A stretch of DNA of 42,996 nt. Origin: Rhizobium sp. GTDB lineage: Bacteria > Pseudomonadota > Alphaproteobacteria > Rhizobiales > Rhizobiaceae. Under the pieces are notes generated by a model. The model was not told where the DNA came from. It searched no databases and saw only the letters and a program-made list of their open reading frames with translations. The translations under genes and the position numbers were made by a program. Positions within the stretch are counted from its first letter, which is position 1, and each line of letters starts with the position of its first letter. Location of the stretch: NCBI GenBank assembly GCA_020621905.1, contig JAHRYZ010000006.1, forward strand, positions 1 to 42,996, in the 5' to 3' direction. This document shows, one piece after another, positions 1 to 10,071 of this stretch.

Positions 1-1074
1 CTCAGCGATATCCACATCGATACGAACAGCCAGGAGGTCACCGCGCAGGCCAGGGTGTCCGTCCCGACCACCTTGCTGAGGGTTGCCGACATCGACAGCG
101 TCGACGTGAGCGTCAGTTCCTCCGTCGCCGGTCCCGGCTCCTCCTACATGAATGTCTATATCGTGCTCGACAAGTCGGCCTCGATGCTGCTGGCGGCGAC
201 CACCGCCGGGCAGAATGCGCTGCTGAGCTCGCAGGCCGGATGCGCCTTTGCCTGCCACACGTCCGAGGGCGCGACCTTCAAATACAAGAACAAGAACTAC
301 TCGACCGTGTATGCGCTGGCCAAGGCCATGGGCGTGCAGTTGCGCACCGATGTCGCCATGAACGCCGTGGTGGAGGTGCTCGACATGATCGACACCTACG
401 ACACGGAACACAAGCGCATCAAGATCGGCTTCTATACCGTCGGCAAAACGGCCACGGAAGTGCTTGCGCCGACCTATTCGACCACCACCGCTCGCAAGGT
501 GCTGAGCAACGACAAGAAGGGCATGACCAGCGCGACCTCCGAGGATGCCACCTATTTCGACTACTCGATGACTGCGCTGAAGAAGCTGGTGGGCACTGCC
601 GGCGACGGAAAGACCGCCGCTTCGCCGTTGAAGCTGGTGCTCATGCTCACGGACGGCGTGCAATCCGAGCGAAACTGGGTTCTGCAGACCAGCTACGGTA
701 TTCGTTTCCCGTCGTCCACCGACACGCTGCAGAAGGATGTGACGCCGCTCAATCCGGACTGGTGCAAGCCGATCAAGGATCTCAAGGCGAGCTTCGGCGT
801 GCTCTACACCGAATACCTGCCGATGACATGGGACTGGGGGTACAATGCCACGGTGGGCCAGACGATGTCATCCAGCAATTTCAAGAGCGCCTGGGCCGGC
901 ACGTTCGGCTCCAACTACAACAACACCACCCGCGTGGCCTACGTCCCCACCGCGCTCGAGACATGCGCTTCCAACAAGGGTCTGTTTCTGCAAGCGAATT
1001 CCTCCGCCGAGATCGAGGCAGGCCTCTCCAGCCTGTTCCAGCAATACGTCGCCAAAGTGCGGCTGACGAACTGA
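1..1074 (+). CDS. TadG-like pilus assembly protein with vWA domain (5' truncated by window edge)
   Basis: Frame is open from base 1 through 1074. MIDAS-like DKSASM motif, later LMLTDG. Followed immediately by two TadE-like genes. Confidence 0.75.
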   Translation, partial: LSDIHIDTNSQEVTAQARVSVPTTLLRVADIDSVDVSVSSSVAGPGSSYMNVYIVLDKSASMLLAATTAGQNALLSSQAGCAFACHTSEGATFKYKNKNYSTVYALAKAMGVQLRTDVAMNAVVEVLDMIDTYDTEHKRIKIGFYTVGKTATEVLAPTYSTTTARKVLSNDKKGMTSATSEDATYFDYSMTALKKLVGTAGDGKTAASPLKLVLMLTDGVQSERNWVLQTSYGIRFPSSTDTLQKDVTPLNPDWCKPIKDLKASFGVLYTEYLPMTWDWGYNATVGQTMSSSNFKSAWAGTFGSNYNNTTRVAYVPTALETCASNKGLFLQANSSAEIEAGLSSLFQQYVAKVRLTN

Positions 1075-1084
1075 GGAGAACGCC

Positions 1085-1597
1085 ATGCGAGTGAGCCGGC
1101 GTCTGATCCGGGATAGAGAGGGAGCGGCGGCCATCGAGTTCGGCCTGATGGCCATGCCGTTCTTCACGCTGATCTTCGCCATTCTCGAAGTGGCGTTCAT
1201 GTTCTTCATCGACAGTTCGCTCGATGCCGCCCTGCAGATGACCGCGCGGCAGGTGCGAACCGGCAAAGCAAACACCGAAAACTGGAGCCTTGAGACCTTC
1301 AAGTCCAAAGTCTGTGAAAACATGTCGCTCGCCTTCGACTGCGAGAACAACCTGCTGGTCAAGACGACGGCCATGGCCGACTTTTCCTCGGTGAACTACG
1401 TGTCTGCCGTGAAGGGTGGCAAGATGTCCGTCGAGGAGAGCTTCTCGGCGGGCGAGTCGGGCGACTACATGCTGATCCAGGCCTTCCTGCCGTTCGACAG
1501 CGTGCTTGCCTTTGCCGGGGTCGACGCCCACACCCTCGACGATGGCTCCTACGCCCTGGCGGCCTCGGCTCTCTTCAGAAACGAGCCTTTCGAATGA
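1085..1597 (+). CDS. TadE/TadG family pilus assembly protein
   Basis: N-terminus RDREGAAAIEFGLMAMPFFTLIFAILEVAFMFF is the typical TadE-like pseudopilin segment. Confidence 0.85.
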   Translation: MRVSRRLIRDREGAAAIEFGLMAMPFFTLIFAILEVAFMFFIDSSLDAALQMTARQVRTGKANTENWSLETFKSKVCENMSLAFDCENNLLVKTTAMADFSSVNYVSAVKGGKMSVEESFSAGESGDYMLIQAFLPFDSVLAFAGVDAHTLDDGSYALAASALFRNEPFE

Positions 1598-2193
1598 CCA
1601 TGCCCGACAAGTCCATCCACCGAGGCCTCCGCTCCACGCCGCGAGCCCGTATGCTTGCCCGACACTTCTTGCGGGACCGCAGCGGCCTGTCCGGTCTTGA
1701 GTTCGCCCTTCTGGCGCCGCTCATCGTCGTGTTGTTTGCCGCAACGCTCGATCTGGGCGAGGCCCTGATGGTCAACAGGCGCGTCAACCAGATCGCGACG
1801 ACCACGAGCGACATCGTCACGCAGGAGCCGGACTGGTCCAATCAGCAACTGAAGACGCTCCTTGATGGAGCAACCAGCATTCTTGAGCCATTCGTCGCGG
1901 ATCCCGCGACGGTTGTGGTTTCGGTGCTCGACGTCGACAGCAAGGGCAAGGCGACCGTCAGCTGGTCCTACGGCTACAACACCGATGCGCTCAGCGCCGG
2001 CGCACAGTCCCCGGTCGATATACCGTCGTCGATCAAGGAACCCGGTGTGCAGATCGTCGTGACCGTGGTGAATTTCGAGATGACCACCACTTTCACCTCG
2101 CTTCTGTCGCAGGTGACGGGCCTGGACAGCTACCAGTTGAGCAGCAGCGCCTTTGCCCGACCGCGAGTCGGCGACACGGTCAAACACAAGTAG
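1594..2193 (+). CDS. TadE/TadG family pilus assembly protein (second copy)
   Basis: DRSGLSGLEFALLAPLIVVLFAATLDLGEALMVNRRV TadE-like segment; start overlaps the previous stop. Confidence 0.85.
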   Translation: MTMPDKSIHRGLRSTPRARMLARHFLRDRSGLSGLEFALLAPLIVVLFAATLDLGEALMVNRRVNQIATTTSDIVTQEPDWSNQQLKTLLDGATSILEPFVADPATVVVSVLDVDSKGKATVSWSYGYNTDALSAGAQSPVDIPSSIKEPGVQIVVTVVNFEMTTTFTSLLSQVTGLDSYQLSSSAFARPRVGDTVKHK

Positions 2194-2242
2194 GCCGCCA
2201 GCCGCACACGACCTCGGCGCCGACGGGTCGCCGGAACCGCGC

Positions 2243-2716
2243 TCACGCCTTCTTTTCCCAGCGTCCTTCGTTCGTTTGCTGCCAGTAGGTGAGCTTGTGG
2301 CCCTCGGTCTTCAGCTTTTTCCACTGGCCGCGGGCGCCTTCGAGTTGTTCCTGGTCATGGCCGTCGAAGACAAAGACAACGCGGTCGTAGTCGAGCGCTT
2401 CCGGCGGCTCGGCGCCGTCGACCAGGAAGCGGACCGTGGCGCCGTTGCGATTGTCCTGTTCGGTGGTGATCAGCACCGGCTGGCCCTCCGCCTCCTCGAC
2501 GGAATCGGTGGCGTGGGGAAGAAAGCTGTCGTCGCGATAGGTCCACAGATGCGTGTCGAGCGCATCGCGGCGAGTGGCATCGGCGGTCTGGACAGCCACT
2601 TTCCAGCCGCGCTCAACGCTCTTTTCGAGAAGCGGCGGCAGGGCATCCCCGAGCTTCGATTCCGTCAGATGGTAGAAGAGAATCTCGGCCAAGGCCCCTG
2701 CCCCTTCCAGCGTCAC
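2243..2716 (-). CDS. holC: DNA polymerase III subunit chi
   Basis: [34 protein letters not shown]...[13 protein letters not shown] motif set of HolC; downstream of pepA as in other rhizobia. Confidence 0.9.
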   Translation of the reverse strand: MTLEGAGALAEILFYHLTESKLGDALPPLLEKSVERGWKVAVQTADATRRDALDTHLWTYRDDSFLPHATDSVEEAEGQPVLITTEQDNRNGATVRFLVDGAEPPEALDYDRVVFVFDGHDQEQLEGARGQWKKLKTEGHKLTYWQQTNEGRWEKKA

Positions 2717-4210
2717 GCTTCGTAGTTGGCGCGAACCAGCTCGTCGAGCAGGCGCACGCCGAAGCCCGAGCCCCAGGACTGGTTGATCTCATCCGAAGGA
2801 GAGGCCATGGCCGTGCCGGCAATGTCGAGATGCGCCCAGGGCGTATCCTTGACGAAGCGCTTGAGGAACTGCGCGGCGGTGATCGAGCCGGCATGACGAC
2901 CGCTCGAATTCTTCATGTCGGCGAACTTCGAGTCGATCATCTTGTCGTAGTCCTTGCCCATCGGCAGGCGCCAGAGACGCTCGTTGGTGGCAAGACCGGC
3001 GGCGAGCAGCTTTTCCGAAAGCGCATCGTCATTGGAGAACAGGCCGGCATGCAGGTTGCCCAGCGCCACCAGCACAGCACCGGTCAGGGTCGCGAGGTTG
3101 ACCATGAATTCCGGCTTGAACCGGTCATTGCAGTACCAGAGCGCGTCGGCGAGCACGAGGCGGCCTTCGGCATCGGTATTGATGACCTCGATGGTCTGGC
3201 CGGACATCGAGGTGACGATGTCGCCCGGCCGCTGGGCATTGCCGTCGGGCATATTCTCGACGAGGCCGATGATGCCGACGACATTGGCCTTGGCCTTGCG
3301 CGCAGCGAGCGTGTGCATCAGGCCGGTCACGGCAGCCGCCCCGCCCATGTCGCCCTTCATCTCCTCCATACCGGCGGCCGGCAGTCGAGATACCGCCGGT
3401 GTCGAACACGACGCCCTTGCCGACGAAGGCGATCGGCTTGTTCTGGCTTGCCGCCCTTCCACTGCATGATGACTCAGCGGGGCGACGCCCCGAACCCTGC
3501 GCCACGCCGAGCAGCGCGCCCATGCCGAGTTCTTCATTTCCTTTGCCGGAATCTCCGATGTCGACGCCGAGCGCCTCGAGCTTCTTCGCGGTATCGGCGA
3601 ATTCTTCCGGGCCGAGCACGTTGGCCGGCTCGTTGACGAGGTTGCGGGCAAGAACCACACCTTCGGCCACGGCCTCGGCATCGGCGAAGGCCTTCTTCGC
3701 CGCGGAGGCGTCGGCCGTGACGATGGTGACCTTCACGTCCTTGTCGTTGGCGTTGGCCTCGTCGTCGCCGTTGCTGTCGTTCTTCTTCTTGGTCTTGTAG
3801 GTGTCGAACTTGTAGGCGCGCAGCAGCATGCCGAGCGCAAAATCGGCGGCGGCCTTCGGCGAGATTTCCAGACCGGGAACGTCAAGGAAGACGGTGGCCT
3901 TGTCCGCGCCCTTGAGGGAAGCCGCGGCCTTGCCGCCGGCCTTCAGCCAGTCATGCGCCGTCAGCGCGGCTGCCTTGCCGAGCCCGACGACGACCATGCG
4001 GTCGGCCTCGGAACCATGCGGCGCAACGACGTCGAGGACGGACATGGACTTGCCGGTGAATTTGCGACCTGCAGCGTTGCCGAAGATGCCGGCCGGATCG
4101 GCGTCGGCGACGCCGGCCGGAAGCTCGGCTTCGACCGTCTTCAGCAGGATGGCGACACCCCCGGTGACACGATGGGACTTGGAAAAGCTGATGTCGATCT
4201 TGCCGGTCAT
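2713..4210 (-). CDS. pepA: Leucyl aminopeptidase (M17), reading frame disrupted by indels near 3385-3495
   Basis: N-terminal part in ORF 3125..4210 and C-terminal part in ORF 2713..3681. [14 protein letters not shown] signature is present; homology switches frame. Confidence 0.85.
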
Positions 4211-4415
4211 GGAGACTCCAACGGACGATAGAAGGGAGAAAAGATGCGGACCGCGATCTTCTCCTTTTCCGCCTCGAAGGCAAGAAAAACCGGATGACGT
4301 CGCGAGACAATCCCCGATGGACGGAACGTGATCGCGCAGCCTCTTGTCAGGCGAAGGCGACTGCGGATAGGTTCCGCGCGCCCCTCGCCGGCCCGGCGGG
4401 GCCAGGCCTCTTGAG

Positions 4416-5200
4416 ATGGAACCGCCTTTGCCGAAGCCCGACCGCCAAGCCCTGATCGAAGCGATCCGTCGCGACGCGGACGCCTATCGCGCCGGCGTGC
4501 TGGCGCTCGCGCTGCTGACGCTCTGGTGCCTGCTGCTGGCAATCTTCCATTTCTTCCCGTCGCTGGACGTTGCGACGAGCGCTGCCTTCTTCGAGAAGAC
4601 CGCCTGCCCCGACGGGACCGCCGAGGGCGTGGTCTGCGGCGACTTCCCCTACCGGCTGGACGGCCTCTTTCTTTTCCTGCGCAAGGTGCTGTTCTATGCG
4701 CCGTCCGCGGCGGCGGTCGTCGTGCTGATCGCCCTCGTCATGGCGCTGCAACACCACGGCGCCACCTACGAGCCGCAGAAGGTGCGCCGCTACGGCCTGT
4801 CGCTGATCGCCTTCTTCCTTGGCCCCTACGTGCTCGTCAACCTGCTGCCAGAGCTATTCCGGCCGCCCGAGGCCGCAAGACCGACATATTCGGCGGCGAC
4901 CTGCCTTTCATGCCGGCCGGATCGTTCTCCGGCCAGTGCGACAACAATTGCTCGTTCATTTCCGGCGAGGCCGCCGGCGCGGGATGGCTGATCTGCCTGA
5001 TCCCGCTGCTACCGGAGCGGCTCCGCCTTGCGCTGGCGCCCGGAATCATCGCCGTCTCGCTGGTGACGCCGGCCTTCCGCCTGTCGTTCGGGGGCCATTA
5101 TCTTTCCGACGTGGTCCTCGGCTGGCTGTCGTCACCCGTGGTCTTCGCCCTGGTCGTGGCCGTGTTCGAAATAACGCGAGTGCGGAAAAACGCAGCATGA
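4416..5200 (+). CDS. PAP2-family phosphatase, candidate lipid A phosphatase (LpxF-like); frameshifted near 4855-4890
   Basis: TM-rich N-terminal half in one frame. GRPRP / TDIFGGDLPFMPAGSFSGQCDNNCSFISGEAAG / RLSFGGHYLSDVVLGW continues in other frames. Adjacent to lptF. Confidence 0.65.
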
Positions 5201-5309
5201 CACGCAGGAAAAGCGAGGGCGCGCTGTCGCCAAAAAGCCGCAAGCGTCGTAGAGAGAGCCAATCCTCAATCGCGGGCGCGATCCGGTCGTCGCGCTCCCA
5301 GGGAATGGC

Positions 5310-6488
5310 ATGAAGCTTCTCGAACTCTACATCCTGCGGCGTGTCGGCCAGATGTTCCTCACCGCGCTTCTGCCGGTGCTGGCGATCATCTGGACAACGC
5401 AGGTGCTGGCGCGAATCAATCTGGTGACCGACAGCGGCCAGTCGGTCGGCTCGTTCATGAAGCTTGCGACGCTGATCCTGCCGACCATCATACCGGCCGT
5501 TCTGCCGTTCGCGCTCGTGATCGGCATTACGCAGACGCTGACGGCGATGAACAATGATTCGGAGCTTGCGGTCATCGACGCGGCCGGAGCGCCGCGCCGC
5601 ACGATCTCCAGGCCGCTGCTGATCGCTGCCGCCCTGCTCAGCGTCTTTTCCTTCCTGATGGCGAATTTCGTCGAGCCGAAGCTGCGCGTCAGCACCCGCG
5701 AGATGATTGCGGCCGCCTATGCCGACCTCCTGTCCACGGTCATCGAGGAGAAGAGCTTCCGCCGTATCGAGGACGGTCTCTACGTGCAGATTTCCGAGCG
5801 CTTGTCGGGTCGCGTGCTGCGCGGCCTGTTCGTCGCCGATTCGCGCGATCCCGCCTATTCGCTGATCTATTATGCGCGCGAAGGTGCGGTCGACGAGAGC
5901 GGAACGGCGCTGGTGATGAAGGACGGCGAGGTACAGCGCAAGACGCCCGAGGGCGAAGTGTCGATCGTGCGATTCGATTCCTATTCCTTCGATCTGTCGG
6001 ATCTGTCGCAGACGCGCAGCCAGGCCCGCCTGCACGCGATCGACCGCGACCTCTCCTTCCTGCTCAATCCCGATCCCAACGACCCGGACGTGCAGAAAAA
6101 CGGCGGCGAATACCGCAGCGAATTGCATCGCCGCATGAGCACCTGGGCGATGCCGCTGGTGTTCGCGCTGATCTCGCTCGTCATCTGCGGCAATGCCCGC
6201 TCGCACCGGGAAGCACGGCTGCATCCGATGGCCTCGTCGCTTGCCATCGCGCTCGGGCTCTACTGGCTGTCGAACTACGCGGTGAAGCTGGCCGAAGGCG
6301 ACGCGGTCTATGTGCCACTCGTTTACGCCGTGCCGCTCATCGGCGGTGGTCTTTCCGCCTTCCTGCTGTTCAGCGGGCGCCAGTTGCGCCCCCCGCGCAT
6401 CTTCCGCCATGCGGGCGCACGCCTGTGGAGCGCGATGTCGGCCTACTTCCCCCGCCGCGAATCATCCGGCAAGGGGTCTGCGCCATGA
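5310..6488 (+). CDS. lptF: LPS export ABC transporter permease LptF
   Basis: YjgP/YjgQ-type sequence (LYILRRVGQMFLTALLPVLAIIWTTQ); overlaps lptG and is followed by lptD. Confidence 0.9.
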   Translation: MKLLELYILRRVGQMFLTALLPVLAIIWTTQVLARINLVTDSGQSVGSFMKLATLILPTIIPAVLPFALVIGITQTLTAMNNDSELAVIDAAGAPRRTISRPLLIAAALLSVFSFLMANFVEPKLRVSTREMIAAAYADLLSTVIEEKSFRRIEDGLYVQISERLSGRVLRGLFVADSRDPAYSLIYYAREGAVDESGTALVMKDGEVQRKTPEGEVSIVRFDSYSFDLSDLSQTRSQARLHAIDRDLSFLLNPDPNDPDVQKNGGEYRSELHRRMSTWAMPLVFALISLVICGNARSHREARLHPMASSLAIALGLYWLSNYAVKLAEGDAVYVPLVYAVPLIGGGLSAFLLFSGRQLRPPRIFRHAGARLWSAMSAYFPRRESSGKGSAP

Positions 6489-7567
6489 TGTTCACACTCG
6501 GCCGCTACTTCTTCCGCCGTTATGTGACGACGATGCTCTGGTTCCTCGCCGGTGTGATTGCGATCGGCTATCTGATCGACTTCAGCGAGACGTCCGGACG
6601 GCTTGCCGGGCGCGGCGTCTTTTCAGTCTGGGGCCTTCTGTGGCTAACGGCTCTTCGCCTGCCGCTCATCCTGCAGCAGACGATGCCCTTCATCACGCTG
6701 TTCGTCGGCATGACGACGCTGATCGCCCTCAACCGGAAATCCGAACTCGTGGTGGCGCGGGCGGCCGGGATCTCCGTCTGGCAGTTCATGACGCCGTTCA
6801 TCCTCGGCGCCTTCCTCGTCGGACTGGCCACCTCCTTCGTCGTCAATCCGCTCGCCGCCTGGGGACAGCGGCAGGCGTTGCAGATCGAAGCAAGCTCGCG
6901 GGAGAGCGGGGCGCGGCCGTCCTCCAACGCGGTGCCGTGGTTGCGCCAGATCAGCGGCAAGGCCGACGTGATCATCGGTGCGGAGACGGTTCTCGAGGAC
7001 GGAACCTTCCTCGTCGACGCCGTCCTGATCCATTTCGACAGCGACGGTCGCATCATCCTGAGACAGGATGCGCACTCGGCGAAATTGAAAGATGGTTACT
7101 GGATGCTTACCGACGTGACCGAAACCCGTCCCGGTGAGGTACCCACAAGGCTCGCCACAGCCAAAGTCAGTACCAATCTGAAACAGGAATTCGTCCAGGA
7201 ACGTCTGGCGCAACCGGAGACCGTTGCTTTTTATGAGCTTTCTCGAAAGATCGCTGTGGCAAGATCGTTCGGCGTGTCGACCAAGGCGCTCGAAACGCAG
7301 TTCCATTCCCTGCTGTCTCTTCCTTTCCTTTTGGTCGCAATGACGCTGATTGCTGCAACCGTTTCATTAAAATTCAGCAGGTTCAACCAGTCGCGCTCGG
7401 TGATTCTGGGTGGAATCCTGTCCGGCTTCGTGCTTTATGTGGTTACCGTGCTTGTAAAAGCATTCGGAAGCAGCGGTGTCGTACCGCCGTTCGTCGCGGC
7501 CTGGGTTCCAGTCGTCGTGGCGATGGCCCTGGGAGCGACAATCCTGCTTCATCAGGAGGATGGTTAG
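6485..7567 (+). CDS. lptG: LPS export ABC transporter permease LptG
   Basis: MMFTLGRYFFRRYVTTMLWFLAGVIAIGYLIDFSE; YjgQ family; ATGA overlap with lptF. Confidence 0.9.
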   Translation: MMFTLGRYFFRRYVTTMLWFLAGVIAIGYLIDFSETSGRLAGRGVFSVWGLLWLTALRLPLILQQTMPFITLFVGMTTLIALNRKSELVVARAAGISVWQFMTPFILGAFLVGLATSFVVNPLAAWGQRQALQIEASSRESGARPSSNAVPWLRQISGKADVIIGAETVLEDGTFLVDAVLIHFDSDGRIILRQDAHSAKLKDGYWMLTDVTETRPGEVPTRLATAKVSTNLKQEFVQERLAQPETVAFYELSRKIAVARSFGVSTKALETQFHSLLSLPFLLVAMTLIAATVSLKFSRFNQSRSVILGGILSGFVLYVVTVLVKAFGSSGVVPPFVAAWVPVVVAMALGATILLHQEDG

Positions 7568-9924
7568 TGGCGGTAAGTGACCGCGAGAATATCAGAAGGC
7601 TAGCCCTAGCCCTGCTGACGGGAGTCGCCGTGTGCGCTTTGGTGTCGCCGGCCGTCGTCGCACGCGCCCAGGACAGCCAGCCGGCCGCCTCGCTTGCGAC
7701 CGATATTCCCGAAGATGCAAAACTCCTGCTGGCAGCCAATGAACTGCTTTATGACCGTGACGCCGAACGCGTGACGGCGGTCGGTGGCGTGCAGATCAAT
7801 TACGGCGGCTACCAGATGGTTGCCCGCAAGGTCGTCTACGACCAGAAGTCCGGCCGCATGACGGCCACCGGCAACATCGAGATGATCGAACCGGGCGGCA
7901 ACCGCATCTATGCGGATACGCTCGACGTGACCGACAACTTCGCCGACGGCTTCGTCAAGGCGCTCCGAATCGAGACGACCGACAACACCCGCCTCGCCGC
8001 CGAAAGCGGCGAGCGTGTGAACGGCACGGACATGATTCTCAACAAGGGCGTCTACACCGCCTGCCTGCCCTGTGCCGATCATCCGGAACGCCCCCCGCTC
8101 TGGCAGGTCAAGGCCGAGCGCGTGATCCAGAACGGTCAGAAGCATACCGTGCGGCTGGAAAAGGCCCGCTTCGAGCTGTTCGGCCGCACGATCGCCGTCC
8201 TGCCGGCGATCGAGGTCCCCGACCATACGGTGAAGCGCAAGTCCGGCTTCCTGTTCCCGGAGATGCGAACCTCGGAAAACCTCGGCTTCGGGCTTACGGT
8301 TCCCTACTATTTCGCCATCTCCAACCAGCGCGACGCGACCGTCAAGGCGACCGGCTTCACCAGCCAGGGCGTATTGCTCGAAGCGGAAATCCGCCAACGC
8401 TTCGAGAACGGCACGGCTTCGTTGCGCGCCGCCGGCATCGACCAGCTGCACCGCGAGAGCTTCGATTCCGGCACGAGCGACGCCAACCGCGACCTGCGCG
8501 GCATGGTCGCCTCGGAAGGCAAGTTCGAGATCAATCCGCGCTGGACCTTCGGCTGGGACGTGATGTTCCAGAGCGACAACAATTTCGCCCGCACCTACAG
8601 CCTCGAGGGCCTGGACGACACGACCCATACCAATCAGGTCTACCTGACGGGTCTCGGCAAGCGCAACTCGTTCGACATGCGGGGCTACTACTTCGACGTC
8701 CAGGACGCCGATACCGAAAACACTGCCGAGAAGCAGCAGCCCACCGTGCTGCCCTCCGTCGACTACGCCTATTATGCGCCGGAGCCGATCGCCGGCGGCC
8801 AGCTCTCGGGTAACCTGAACTTCACCGCCCTGTCGCGCTTCAAGTCCGACGAATTCGACGTCGATACCAATGGCGACGGGGTGGACGATCTGACGCGTTT
8901 CCGCGGGCTCGATGGCACATCGAGCCGCCTGTCGGGCGAACTCGAATGGAAGCGCACCCTCAGCGTTCCTGGCGGCCTGCAACTGACGCCGCTGCTCGCC
9001 GCGCGGGGCGACGCCTTCGGCCTCGATGTGAACACGCCGGTCGGTTACACAGGCGACTTCACCATCGAGACGGCGGAAACCCGCCATATGCTGACGGCAG
9101 GCCTCGAAGCCCGTTATCCGGTCCTGCTGACCACCAACAACAGCAGCCACATCATCGAGCCGATCGCGCAGATCTATGCCCGCAACGACGAGCAGTTGGC
9201 CGGCCGCCTGCCGAACGAAGACGCCCAGAGCTTCGTCTTCGACGCGACGAACCTGTTCGAGCGCGACAAGTTCTCCGGCTATGACCGCGTCGAGGGTGGC
9301 ACCCGCGCCAATGTCGGCCTGCGTTATACCGGCTCCTTCGACAATGGTTTCGGCGTCCGCGGCGTTTTCGGCCAGTCCTACCACATCGCCGGCCTGAACT
9401 CGTTTGCCACCGACGATCTCGTGAAGGTTGGAGCCGATTCCGGCCTCGAGACGGATGTCTCCGATTTCGTCGGCATGGCCGGTGTCGACATGCCGAACGG
9501 CATGTCGGTCGCCACCAATGTCCGGCTCGACGAGCGGACCCTGGCGCTGCGCCGGACCGATGCGAACGTCTCGTTCTCCAACGAGAAGCTGCAGACGAGC
9601 CTGACCTATTCGCAGATCGCTGCCCAGCCCGAATATGGCTTCACGGAACGCAACGACGAAATCCAGTCGGCGAGTTCGGTGAAGGTCAACGAATACTGGT
9701 CGCTGTTCGGCTCGGTCACCTGGGACCTCGACGAGAGCGTGATCAATCGCAAGGGCATCGGCATTTCCTACGCCGACGAATGCACGGTCTTCTCGCTGGT
9801 CTACTCCGACAAATACGACCCGGAAGAGGAATCGGCGAGCGACTGGTCGATCGGCGCGCGGCTGACCTTCCGCACGCTGGGCGACGTCAAGGTCGGCGAT
9901 ACCGAGCTCGCCGGGTTCAACTAA
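7567..9924 (+). CDS. lptD: LPS-assembly protein LptD
   Basis: Signal peptide, OstA-like N-terminal domain (ANELLYDRDAERVTAVGGVQINYGGYQMVARKVVYDQKSGRMTATGNIEMIEPGG), then beta-barrel. GTG start overlaps the lptG stop. Confidence 0.93.
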   Translation: MAVSDRENIRRLALALLTGVAVCALVSPAVVARAQDSQPAASLATDIPEDAKLLLAANELLYDRDAERVTAVGGVQINYGGYQMVARKVVYDQKSGRMTATGNIEMIEPGGNRIYADTLDVTDNFADGFVKALRIETTDNTRLAAESGERVNGTDMILNKGVYTACLPCADHPERPPLWQVKAERVIQNGQKHTVRLEKARFELFGRTIAVLPAIEVPDHTVKRKSGFLFPEMRTSENLGFGLTVPYYFAISNQRDATVKATGFTSQGVLLEAEIRQRFENGTASLRAAGIDQLHRESFDSGTSDANRDLRGMVASEGKFEINPRWTFGWDVMFQSDNNFARTYSLEGLDDTTHTNQVYLTGLGKRNSFDMRGYYFDVQDADTENTAEKQQPTVLPSVDYAYYAPEPIAGGQLSGNLNFTALSRFKSDEFDVDTNGDGVDDLTRFRGLDGTSSRLSGELEWKRTLSVPGGLQLTPLLAARGDAFGLDVNTPVGYTGDFTIETAETRHMLTAGLEARYPVLLTTNNSSHIIEPIAQIYARNDEQLAGRLPNEDAQSFVFDATNLFERDKFSGYDRVEGGTRANVGLRYTGSFDNGFGVRGVFGQSYHIAGLNSFATDDLVKVGADSGLETDVSDFVGMAGVDMPNGMSVATNVRLDERTLALRRTDANVSFSNEKLQTSLTYSQIAAQPEYGFTERNDEIQSASSVKVNEYWSLFGSVTWDLDESVINRKGIGISYADECTVFSLVYSDKYDPEEESASDWSIGARLTFRTLGDVKVGDTELAGFN

Positions 9925-10071
9925 GACCCGGTTTACCGGCGAAACCCCTCGCATCGCGGGCTCACGTCATTGTTTCGCCGCACGGATTGTGCAATCGGTG
10001 CGGCAGATTATACTTTCACCGGACTATGCGTAGGCGGGATGAGCACATTGCTGCTCCCGCTGGAAAGGAAG

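Noticed and set aside
7606-9954. 782-aa antisense ORF opposite lptD
   Set aside because: High-GC antisense shadow ORF; low-complexity H/R/D/G-rich translation, and the plus strand encodes clear LptD.
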